Below are positions 1-5,746 of a DNA stretch of 8,077 nt, in pieces; positions within the stretch are counted from its first letter, which is position 1, and each line of letters starts with the position of its first letter. The notes under the pieces were generated by a model. It saw only the letters and a program-made list of their open reading frames with translations. It ran no database searches and was not told where the DNA came from. Origin of the DNA: Phyllobacteriaceae bacterium (lineage in GTDB: Bacteria; Pseudomonadota; Alphaproteobacteria; Rhizobiales; Ancalomicrobiaceae); assembly GCA_012517025.1 (NCBI GenBank), contig JAAYVT010000460.1, positions 1 through 8,077 on the forward strand, read 5' to 3'. Made by a program: the position numbers and the translations under genes.

Positions 1-572
1 AAACGACGCCGCCGCGTCCGCTGGACGCCTATTCGCGGTCGAAATACGCCGCGGAGATGGCGTTGACGGACGTGCTGCCGGAGAGCGCGCGGCTGATCGT
101 GGTGCGCCCGGTCAATCATTCCGGCGCCGGACAGGTGAGCCGGAACTTCGCGCTGGCTTCGTTCGCCGCCCAGATCGTGGCGATCGAGCGGGGCGAGAGC
201 GAGCCGCGCATCTCCGTCGGCGATCTGTCGAAGGCGCGCGACTTCCTCGACGTGCGCGACGTGGTCGAGGCCTACGTCGGGCTGCTCTCCAACGCCGATC
301 GGCTCGACGACCGTCGCGCCTGCTTCAACGTCGCCTCGGGGCGGCCCGAAACTCTGGCGCATCTGCTCGACACGATGCGCGCGCATGCCCTGCGGCCGTT
401 CGAGGTCACGGTCGATCCGAAATTGATCCGGCCGGCGAAGGTCGACATCCCGACCATGGCCTGCGACGCGGCCCGGCTCCGGGCGGCGATCGGTTGGGCG
501 CCGCGGTTTTCCGCCGAGGACATGGTGGTCGACCTGCTGTCGTTCTGGCGCGGGCGGCGGGATCTCTCCTGA
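1..572 (+). CDS. rmd: GDP-4-dehydro-6-deoxy-D-mannose reductase-like SDR (3' part)
   Basis: The reading frame is open from base 3 of the window, so the ATG at 57 is internal and the true start lies upstream of the window. The visible part begins with the catalytic YxxxK of extended SDR enzymes (Tyr codon 30-32, Lys codon 42-44). It continues with 'RPVNHSGAGQ', 'FAAQIVAIERG', 'ISVGDL' and 'RDFLDVRDVVEAY', which closely follow the Rmd pattern (RPFNHxGPGQ, FAxQIAxIExG, VGNLxxxRDFxDVRDVVxAY). The C-terminus 'DAARLRAAIGWAPRFS' is the usual end of sugar-nucleotide SDRs. Family knowledge: Rmd reduces the 4-keto group of GDP-4-dehydro-6-deoxy-D-mannose with NAD(P)H, giving GDP-D-rhamnose. The Rossmann glycine motif is outside the window. 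A related GDP-sugar epimerase or reductase is possible. The stop at 570-572 is followed by a non-coding gap, so this gene probably ends an upstream unit. Confidence 0.8.
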   Translation, partial: TTPPRPLDAYSRSKYAAEMALTDVLPESARLIVVRPVNHSGAGQVSRNFALASFAAQIVAIERGESEPRISVGDLSKARDFLDVRDVVEAYVGLLSNADRLDDRRACFNVASGRPETLAHLLDTMRAHALRPFEVTVDPKLIRPAKVDIPTMACDAARLRAAIGWAPRFSAEDMVVDLLSFWRGRRDLS

Positions 573-574
573 CG

Positions 575-588
575 CCCGCCGGGGCGGG
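575..588 (+). terminator. Weak candidate hairpin after the rmd-like gene
   Basis: CCCGC (575-579) pairs with GCGGG (584-588) around a 4-base loop, starting three bases after the stop codon. The stem is short but all G/C. No T-tract follows, so an intrinsic terminator is uncertain. Confidence 0.2.
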
Positions 589-605
589 ACGGACGCGCGG
601 TTCGA

Positions 606-619
606 CTTCGCCGGCGAAG
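606..619. repeat. 14-bp perfect palindrome
   Basis: CTTCGCCGGCGAAG equals its own reverse complement. It lies 34 bases after the rmd-like stop. It may be part of a hairpin or a protein-binding site; chance is also possible in such GC-rich DNA. Confidence 0.4.
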
Positions 620-640
620 GGTGTCGGGGCGGCCGGCGCG

Positions 641-734
641 GTTCGGCGAACGGAGGGCGAGGACGATTCCAGGGCCGAATTTCGGCCGAATCCGAGGCGT
701 GGAGGGCCCCCGAACGCGTTCGGACGGCACGAAC
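641..734. promoter_or_regulatory. Cluster of GTTCG/CGAAC half-sites, possible operator
   Basis: GTTCG-G-CGAAC lies at 641-651. A 14-bp perfect palindrome, CCGAACGCGTTCGG, lies at 710-723. A further CGAAC half-site is at 730-734. Between them, GGCCGAAT occurs twice exactly 11 bases apart (673-680 and 684-691), and the first copy also forms an inverted repeat with TTCGGCC (681-687). The cluster sits just upstream of the -35 element at 766, where activators or repressors often bind. No known regulator consensus is recognised, so the operator role is inferred from symmetry and position only. Confidence 0.35.
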
Positions 735-765
735 GCACCGAAACGGAGGGTGTAGACGGGCATCG

Positions 766-794
766 TTGACCGACGCGAGGGCGCTCGCTAGGTT
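766..794 (+). promoter_or_regulatory. Sigma70-type promoter for the kpsS-GT operon
   Basis: TTGACC (766-771) and TAGGTT (789-794) are separated by exactly 17 bases, the optimal spacing for housekeeping sigma factors. The -35 hexamer differs from TTGACA by one base. The spacer contains the inverted repeat GCGAG/CTCGC (775-779 and 784-788), a possible repressor site between the two hexamers. A start of transcription near 800 would give an untranslated leader of about 138 bases before the ATG at 939. Confidence 0.5.
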
Positions 795-870
795 GCCCGG
801 CATCGTTGTGAGACCGGGTGGGATCGGCCGACTTCGGGTCGGACTCGCCTCTCCGTGTGGCGTCGCGGCG

Positions 871-895
871 CGATCGACACTGCGTTCGATCGACA
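871..895 (+). repeat. 9-bp direct repeat in the leader
   Basis: CGATCGACA occurs at 871-879 and again at 887-895, with a 16-base period, inside the predicted leader of the kpsS-like gene. Each copy contains the self-complementary CGATCG. The function is unknown. Confidence 0.35.
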
Positions 896-938
896 TCCGA
901 CGATTTCTTTTGGCATTTCCAACCCCGACGGCGATTTG

Positions 939-2252
939 ATGCCTGCTTCAGATCCTTCACGCACCGTCCTCTTCCTGCAGGGACCGGCTTCGGTCTTCTG
1001 GGGCGAACTGGCGGCCGCGTTCGAAGCGCAGGGCGCGCGGGTGCTGCGGGTGCGCCTGTCGGCGGCCGATCTGCTGTTCTGGCGGCGCCCCGGGGCGATC
1101 TCCTATCGCGGTTCGCTCGCCGACTGGCCGGCGTTCCTGGAGGCGCTGATCGAGCGGGAAGGCATCGACGACATTCTCGTCTACGCCGATCGGCCGCCCT
1201 ATCACGCGGCGGCGTCGGAGGTGGCGGACCGTCTCGGGATCGGCTGTCACGTCGTCGAGAACGGCTATCTGCGCCCCGACTGGATCACGCTGGAACGCGG
1301 CGGCATGGGCGTGTTTTCGCGCTTCCCGGACGACCCGGAGGTCATCCGCGAGATCGCGCGGGACATCGCGGAGCCCGATCTCGAGGTGCGCTATCGGCAC
1401 GGCTTCAGCGTGCTGGCGGTCAACGAGGTCGTCTACGATCTCGCCAATCGCTTCGGAAAGCCGTTGTTCCCCCGCTTCGTCAGCGATCGATACTACGATC
1501 CGCTGTTCGACTTCCTGTCGTGGATCCCGCGGATGTTCCACGCGCCGCGGCTGAGACGCGCGGCGACGGCGGTGGAGAACTGGGATCCCTCGACGCGGTT
1601 CTGGCTGCTGGCGATGCAGCTGCAGTCGGACTATCAGATCCGCGCCAATTCGCATTATCGGCATCTGTCGGAGATGTTCGACGAGGTCCTGACCTCCTTC
1701 GCCGCCCACGCGGAACCGGAGGATCGCCTCGTCGTCAAGTTGCATCCGCACGACAACGGCTGCGAGCACTGGGACCGCGTCGTCGACGAGCTCGCCGCGG
1801 AGCGCGGGATCACGGGGCGGGTGGCGGTGATCATCGGCGGCGACCTCGGACGTCTGCTCGGGCGGTCGCGCGGCGTCGTGCTGGTCAATTCGACGGTCGG
1901 CATCCACACGATGCGGGCGCTGAAGCCGCTGAAGGTGCTCGGCGGCGCGATCTACGACCTGCCCGGCCTGTGCCATCGCGGCTCGCTCGACAGCTTCTGG
2001 CGGACGCCGGAGCTGCCGGATCCGGCTCTGGTCGACGCCTTCGTCAAGGCGATCGGCGGGACGATCCAGATCAAGGGCGATTTCTACGATCCGGCCGGAC
2101 GGGCGGCGGCGATCGCCGCCATCGTCGAACGGGTGCTCGAACGGCGGGTCGGCGAGCCGGGCGGCCACGTCGATGCGCCGCCGCGGCTTTCGCGGTTCCT
2201 GGCCGAAGGGGCGGAGCGGGCGCGGCGCCGGACCGCGACGGGCGGCGCATGA
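939..2252 (+). CDS. KpsS/LipB-like capsule polysaccharide biosynthesis protein (Kdo-transferase family)
   Basis: The 437-residue protein belongs to the capsule synthesis family (Capsule_synth, KpsS/KpsC-type). It opens with 'VLFLQGPASVFWGELA' (residues 10-25), typical of KpsS. Next come 'FWRRPGAISYRG', 'ENGYLRPDWIT' (from residue 107), 'VKLHPHD' (His269, His271) and 'VNSTVGI' (Asn317-Gly321). It closes with the KpsS-like stretch 'LGGAIYDLPGL', 'LDSFWRTPELPDP' and 'IQIKGDFYDP'. The HP and NSTVG motifs correspond to the conserved donor-site motifs of this family. Family knowledge: KpsS is a cytoplasmic CMP-Kdo-using transferase that begins the Kdo linker on a lipid at the reducing end of capsules exported by ABC transporters. 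The ATG at 939 was chosen because family similarity starts right after it; a GTG at 855 would add 28 unconserved residues. No strong Shine-Dalgarno is seen. The stop overlaps the next start (ATGA). The exact acceptor cannot be read from sequence. Confidence 0.82.
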   Translation: MPASDPSRTVLFLQGPASVFWGELAAAFEAQGARVLRVRLSAADLLFWRRPGAISYRGSLADWPAFLEALIEREGIDDILVYADRPPYHAAASEVADRLGIGCHVVENGYLRPDWITLERGGMGVFSRFPDDPEVIREIARDIAEPDLEVRYRHGFSVLAVNEVVYDLANRFGKPLFPRFVSDRYYDPLFDFLSWIPRMFHAPRLRRAATAVENWDPSTRFWLLAMQLQSDYQIRANSHYRHLSEMFDEVLTSFAAHAEPEDRLVVKLHPHDNGCEHWDRVVDELAAERGITGRVAVIIGGDLGRLLGRSRGVVLVNSTVGIHTMRALKPLKVLGGAIYDLPGLCHRGSLDSFWRTPELPDPALVDAFVKAIGGTIQIKGDFYDPAGRAAAIAAIVERVLERRVGEPGGHVDAPPRLSRFLAEGAERARRRTATGGA

Positions 2253-4168
2253 GCGCGTCGCCGCCACCGGTGGTCGTCCCTCGCCTCGATCGGGGGATCG
2301 CCGTCGAGGACTGCGGCGATCGGCTGGTCGAGATCGCGATCGAGGATCCAGACGGACGGTTGGGGCGATGCCCACGCGTGGTGATCCGGCGGCGCGACCC
2401 GCGTCGACCCTCGCCGGCGCGTGCGGTGCTGCTCGACCGGCACGGACGCGGCCGGTTCCTCGGCTGGCTGCCGGAGGACCCGGTCGGCGTCGAGATCGTC
2501 GCCGATCCGGCCGCGGCGGGGCATCCCGGCCGGTCGCCGACGGCGCGGCTCGCGGTGGTGCCGATCTGGCGGATGGTGGCGACGGTGGTGGTGCGGCGGC
2601 CGATCGGGGTGCTGCGGGTGCTGCGGCTGCGCCTGGCGGGAAACCGCAAGGGCGCGATCGCTCGCTTCGTTCGCCTCTTCGACGCGATCGCGGCGCCCTC
2701 CTACGCGGTCTGGTCGGTACTGCGCGACGAAGAGGACGCGCTCGCCCGGCCGGGCCTGCTCGCCGAGCTCGCCGCATGGCCGCGTCGACCGGTGGTCGAG
2801 GTTCGGATCGGTGCCGGACCGGCGACGGCACGGGCGGCGAGCCGCGACGCGCTCGAGGCGCAGATCTATCCGCACGTGCGGATCGTCGAGGCGGACGCGC
2901 CGCTCGGCGGCGACGTGGTCGCCGAGGTGCCCGCCGGCGTACGGTTGTCGCCGGACGCGCTGTGGCATCTGGTGCGCCCCTTCGCCTTCGATCCGCGAGC
3001 GGTCGCGGCGTATTGCGACGAAGACGAGATCGATCGACGCGGTCGGCGACGGTCGCCGATCTTTCGCGGCGCCTGGAGCCCGGCGCTCGCCGAGGCGGGG
3101 GGGCTGGCGCCGACGGTGGTGGCGGTGCGGCGCGATCGGATGGTCGGCGAGGACATCGGGGCGGCGGCCGGGGAACGGCTCGTCGAGATCGCGGCGGGGC
3201 ATCGCACCGCCGTCCATCACGTGCCGCGGGTGTGCGTGCATCGCCCGGTCGAGACGCCGCCGCCGCGCCCGCTCGCCCGGCCGGCGCCGCGTCTGGCCGA
3301 AGGGGAACGGCCGAAGGTCGGTGTGGTCGTGCCGAGCCGGGACAGGGCCGAGCTGTTGGCGGCCTGCGTCGACGGGCTGTTCCGGCGCACCACCGGGATC
3401 GACCTCGAGGTGGTGATCGTCGACAACGGCAGCCGCGAGGCGGCGACGGCGCGCCTCTACGAGCGGCTGGCGGGAGAACCGCGCATCCGGGTGATCGAAC
3501 GACCGGGACCCTTCAATTTTCCCGATCTGATCGCCGCCGGGGTGGCGGAGACCCGGCAGGAGCTGCTTTTGCTGCTCAACAACGACGTCGAGCCGATCGA
3601 ACCGGGCTGGCTCGCGGCGATGGTCGCCGAACTCGGCGAGTCGGACGTCGGGGCGGTCGGTGCGCGGTTGCTGTTTCCCGACGGCCACGTCCAGCACGGC
3701 GGCGTGACCCTGGGCGCCGGCGGTATCGCGCGCCACACCTTCCATTTCTTCGGTCTGCGGGGCGGCGAGGACCGTGGCCTTCTCGCCACGAGGCGCGATG
3801 TTTCGGCGATCACGGCCGCGTGTCTCTTGACGCGGCGTTCGCATTGGGATTGCGTCGGGGGGATGGACGGCCGTTCCTTCGCGGTCGCCTACAACGACGT
3901 CGATTTCTGCCTCCGGCTGCGGAAGGCGGGCCTGCGCGTCGTATGGACTCCGGAAGCGACGCTCATTCATCGCGAATCCGTTTCACGCGGCGCGATCGAC
4001 ACGCCGGAGAAGCGCTCGCGGTTTGCGGCGGAAGAAGCGGAATTGTCGGCTCGGTGGGGTGCAGAGTTGTCGAACGATCCGTTCCACAATCCGAATCTGT
4101 CGCTGGTCGGGGAGGGCTTCACCCTGGAGCTCGTCCCTCGTGATCGGCAGGCGAGGGTCCCGTCATGA
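2249..4168 (+). CDS. Two-module GT2 glycosyltransferase with decayed first module
   Basis: This 639-residue protein has a complete C-terminal GT-A (GT2) domain from about residue 354. The features are 'KVGVVVPSRDR' (356-366), 'VVIVDNGS', the metal/nucleotide motif 'LLLNNDVEP' (Asn444-Asp446), 'YNDVDFCLRLRKAG' (548-561, Asp550/Asp552) and 'HRESVSRG' (His574). This is the pattern of O-antigen and capsule GT2 enzymes, often annotated as rhamnosyltransferases. Residues about 160-330 resemble a second, shrunken GT2 module: 'YPHVRIVEA' (207-215) and 'AYCDEDEID' (254-262) followed by 'PIFRGAWSPAL' match the end of the usual first module, but the opening strand and the LDxDD-type motif are missing. 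Residues 1-150 are Arg-rich and unrecognised. The start ATG at 2249 overlaps the preceding stop, and translation is probably coupled since no clear Shine-Dalgarno is present. The sugar donor cannot be deduced; the nearby rmd-like gene makes D-rhamnose a candidate. Confidence 0.88.
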   Translation: MSASPPPVVVPRLDRGIAVEDCGDRLVEIAIEDPDGRLGRCPRVVIRRRDPRRPSPARAVLLDRHGRGRFLGWLPEDPVGVEIVADPAAAGHPGRSPTARLAVVPIWRMVATVVVRRPIGVLRVLRLRLAGNRKGAIARFVRLFDAIAAPSYAVWSVLRDEEDALARPGLLAELAAWPRRPVVEVRIGAGPATARAASRDALEAQIYPHVRIVEADAPLGGDVVAEVPAGVRLSPDALWHLVRPFAFDPRAVAAYCDEDEIDRRGRRRSPIFRGAWSPALAEAGGLAPTVVAVRRDRMVGEDIGAAAGERLVEIAAGHRTAVHHVPRVCVHRPVETPPPRPLARPAPRLAEGERPKVGVVVPSRDRAELLAACVDGLFRRTTGIDLEVVIVDNGSREAATARLYERLAGEPRIRVIERPGPFNFPDLIAAGVAETRQELLLLLNNDVEPIEPGWLAAMVAELGESDVGAVGARLLFPDGHVQHGGVTLGAGGIARHTFHFFGLRGGEDRGLLATRRDVSAITAACLLTRRSHWDCVGGMDGRSFAVAYNDVDFCLRLRKAGLRVVWTPEATLIHRESVSRGAIDTPEKRSRFAAEEAELSARWGAELSNDPFHNPNLSLVGEGFTLELVPRDRQARVPS

Positions 4169-5400
4169 AGATGCAGATGCGACGCCTGGGCGTGTTCGTC
4201 AAACAGCATGCCCGCACGGTGGCCCACGGCGTCGCGCAGCTGCTGCCGCGGCCGAAGCTCGATTCCGACACCTCTTCGCGGCGCGACGGGCCGATCGAGC
4301 GGATCGTCGTCTTCGCGCGGCTGCCCAACCCGACCATCGACTACTATCTGGCGGCGCGGCTGGCGGCGCCGGGCATGCCGCCGTCGCAGATCGTCGACAT
4401 TCGCGATCCGACGCTGCCGGCGATCGAGGCGGAGGGGACCTTCGTCATCGTCTGCCGCTACGCCTCGCGTCGGATGGTCACCTGGATCGACCGCAACGCC
4501 AATCGGCTCGCCGGCGTCGGCTTCTTCACCGACGACAACATCGGCGCGGTGATCACCGGGTCGGAAGCCCGGCTCGGTTATCGCCTGTTCCTCTATCAGC
4601 GCGGGCTGGCGCCGTTGCGTCGGCTCAACCGCCACATCGACGTGATGTGGGTGCCGACGCCGGCGCTCGCCGCGGCGCTCGGCGGCGATACCGTGCGGCT
4701 GATGCCGCCGGCGCCGGATCGCCAGACCTGGGCGTCCGCCGCCGCCGCCGGGCATCCCTGCGATCGGCCGCAGCAGGGGCCGGTCCGGATCGTCTATCAC
4801 GCGACCGGCGTCCACCGGCGCGAGCACACGTTCCTGGCGCCGGTGATCGCGGAAGTGCTGCAGCAGCGACCGAACGTGGTGTTCGAAGTGACCGCGGACA
4901 CCCGCGCCGCCCGGGCCTGGGAAGGCATCGAGCGGGTGACGGTGGTCCGCCCGACCTCGTGGGTGGACTATCTCGACCGTACCCTGCGGGAGCCGGCCGA
5001 CATCGCGGTGGTGCCGCTGTTGAAGTCGCGCGCCAACCACGTGCGGGCCGGGACCAAGCGCATCGACGTGGTGCGGTTGGGGGCGGCGGGCGTGTTCTCG
5101 CAGTCGGCGGCCTACGGCGACATCGACGATTCCGGCGAGATCCGGCTGCCGAACCGCCGCAAAGTGTGGGTGCAGACGTTGCTGCGGCTCGTCGACGAAC
5201 CCGAGCTGCGGGGCGAGGTGGCGCTGGCTTCGCGTCGTCTCGTCGAGGCGATGACCGAACTCGCCGAGGAGGGCATTCCGGATCTCCTCACGCCGGGCGG
5301 CCCGACGTTCGCGCCGCCGCCGGCCGGCAAGGTCGAGGCCCGGGTCGCCGGGATCGGAAGTTTGGCGTTGACCGGCGGTTTCGCCGTCGACGCCGGGTGA
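4165..5400 (+). CDS. GT-B glycosyltransferase (GT4-like)
   Basis: The 411-residue protein looks like a GT-B fold enzyme of the GT4 type. The N-terminal half has 'ERIVVFARLP', an acceptor-domain stretch 'GVGFFTDDNIGAVI' and 'HIDVMWVPTPALAAAL', which matches the linker pattern where GT4 proteins test acceptor-domain helices. The C-terminal donor domain opens with 'VRIVYHATGVHRREH' (207-221) and carries 'VPLLKSRANHVRAGTKRIDVV' around residues 283-303. Here K298-R-I-D301 takes the place of the usual K-x-x-E at the nucleotide-sugar site, so Glu is replaced by Asp. The first 40 residues are basic and partly amphipathic, which would suit peripheral membrane binding. The start ATG overlaps the preceding stop (ATGA), and GAGGG at 4153-4157 lies 7 bases upstream; in-frame ATGs at 4171 and 4177 are alternatives. 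It is the last gene of the first operon. The substrate is unknown. Confidence 0.75.
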   Translation: MKMQMRRLGVFVKQHARTVAHGVAQLLPRPKLDSDTSSRRDGPIERIVVFARLPNPTIDYYLAARLAAPGMPPSQIVDIRDPTLPAIEAEGTFVIVCRYASRRMVTWIDRNANRLAGVGFFTDDNIGAVITGSEARLGYRLFLYQRGLAPLRRLNRHIDVMWVPTPALAAALGGDTVRLMPPAPDRQTWASAAAAGHPCDRPQQGPVRIVYHATGVHRREHTFLAPVIAEVLQQRPNVVFEVTADTRAARAWEGIERVTVVRPTSWVDYLDRTLREPADIAVVPLLKSRANHVRAGTKRIDVVRLGAAGVFSQSAAYGDIDDSGEIRLPNRRKVWVQTLLRLVDEPELRGEVALASRRLVEAMTELAEEGIPDLLTPGGPTFAPPPAGKVEARVAGIGSLALTGGFAVDAG

Positions 5401-5430
5401 TCCCGTCGCCGGATCTCCACCCTCGCGAAG

Positions 5431-5451
5431 GCCGGGGTCTGCCGCCCCGGC
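5431..5451 (+). terminator. Candidate terminator hairpin after the GT-B gene
   Basis: GCCGGGG (5431-5437) pairs perfectly with CCCCGGC (5445-5451) around a 7-base loop, 30 bases after the stop. The stem is entirely G/C and therefore stable. There is no T-tract after it, so it may act as a weak or Rho-assisted terminator or as a 3'-end stabiliser. Confidence 0.35.
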
Positions 5452-5531
5452 GTCGGCGCGTGTCGTCGTTCCCGTCGATCGGAGTGAAGGCGTGCGTCCC
5501 GCTCGGGCCTCGGGCGGGGGCGCGGCGGAGC

Positions 5532-5553
5532 GGCGACCGAGGGGTCGCCTCGG
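5532..5553 (+). terminator. Two mutually exclusive hairpins
   Basis: GGCGACC (5532-5538) pairs with GGTCGCC (5543-5549). Alternatively CCGAGG (5537-5542) pairs with CCTCGG (5548-5553), followed by TTT. The two stems share bases and cannot form together. This could be a weak terminator or a switchable structure; no upstream leader peptide or ligand domain is recognised. Confidence 0.25.
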
Positions 5554-5564
5554 TTTCGCCGGGG

Positions 5565-5603
5565 GTCGACGATCGTCGGTGTTCCGAGGCGAGAATCGTC
5601 GAC
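5565..5603. repeat. 9-bp inverted repeat
   Basis: GTCGACGAT (5565-5573) is the exact reverse complement of ATCGTCGAC (5595-5603), with a 21-base spacer. It overlaps the weak promoter candidate at 5582-5611. Centre-to-centre spacing of the arms is 30 bases, close to three helical turns, which would suit a dimer-binding site. Confidence 0.4.
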
Positions 5604-5611
5604 GCTAGAGT
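5582..5611 (+). promoter_or_regulatory. Weak promoter candidate for the fkbH-like operon
   Basis: TTCCGA (5582-5587) and TAGAGT (5606-5611) are 18 bases apart. Both hexamers match the consensus poorly, but the -10 sits in the same GCTAG context as the better promoter at 789-794. It lies about 135 bases before the next start codon. The fkbH-like gene could instead be read through from upstream. Confidence 0.25.
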
Positions 5612-5640
5612 CGGTCGGAACGCGATCGGCGGGCCGACCG
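5612..5640. repeat. 7-bp inverted repeat
   Basis: CGGTCGG (5612-5618) is the reverse complement of CCGACCG (5634-5640) across 15 bases. In addition, TCGGAAC (5615-5621) is the reverse complement of GTTCCGA (5581-5587), so these arms interlock with neighbouring repeats. Confidence 0.35.
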
Positions 5641-5660
5641 GGACGGGTGCCGCGCGTGAG

Positions 5661-5692
5661 GCGACGGCGCCGTCGCGCGGTCGTCGCGACCG
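5661..5692. repeat. 16-bp perfect palindrome plus adjacent hairpin
   Basis: GCGACGGCGCCGTCGC (5661-5676) is a perfect palindrome. One base later CGGTCG (5678-5683) pairs with CGACCG (5687-5692) around a TCG loop. Both lie 55-86 bases upstream of the fkbH-like ATG, in its probable leader. They could be operator sites or RNA hairpins. Confidence 0.4.
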
Positions 5693-5746
5693 GCGGGCGA
5701 GAATCCTCGGCGGAAACGCCACGGCGCGGCGGCGCGGGAGACCGAG

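Larger units (their letters stand above)
573..938. other. Intergenic region with promoter and palindromes
   Basis: These 366 bases show no convincing gene. Frames open across them do not resemble any protein and reflect the high GC content. The region holds a small hairpin just after the rmd-like stop, several perfect palindromes built from GTTCG/CGAAC half-sites, a direct repeat, and a promoter at 766-794. It ends in a leader of roughly 140 bases that becomes less GC-rich towards the start at 939 (about 897-938), as is common just upstream of translation starts. Confidence 0.7.
5401..5746. other. Intergenic region rich in inverted repeats
   Basis: No gene is supported in these 346 bases; open frames crossing them are out-of-frame extensions of neighbouring genes. 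At least six inverted repeats are present, listed separately. The gap separates the ATGA-coupled glycosyltransferase genes from the FkbH-ACP-MaoC genes and so probably divides two transcription units. Confidence 0.65.

Noticed and set aside
494..769. 91-codon plus-strand frame over the end of the rmd-like gene and the gap
   Set aside because: It overlaps a conserved SDR C-terminus in another frame, has low-complexity composition, and its end falls on the predicted -35 element.
855..938. GTG start adding 28 residues to the kpsS-like protein
   Set aside because: The added residues match no KpsS N-terminus and this stretch is less GC-rich, like a leader. The ATG at 939 is immediately followed by conserved sequence, though it lacks a strong Shine-Dalgarno.
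818..2248. In-frame upstream extension of the GT2 gene that stays open for over 470 codons
   Set aside because: It overlaps the kpsS-like gene in another frame, its translation is Arg/Gly/Ala-rich with no family features, and the ATGA start at 2249 fits the operon. It is a GC-driven open frame.
2084..3970. 628-codon minus-strand open frame opposite the GT2 gene
   Set aside because: It has low-complexity Arg/Pro/Ala composition and lies opposite a convincing glycosyltransferase.
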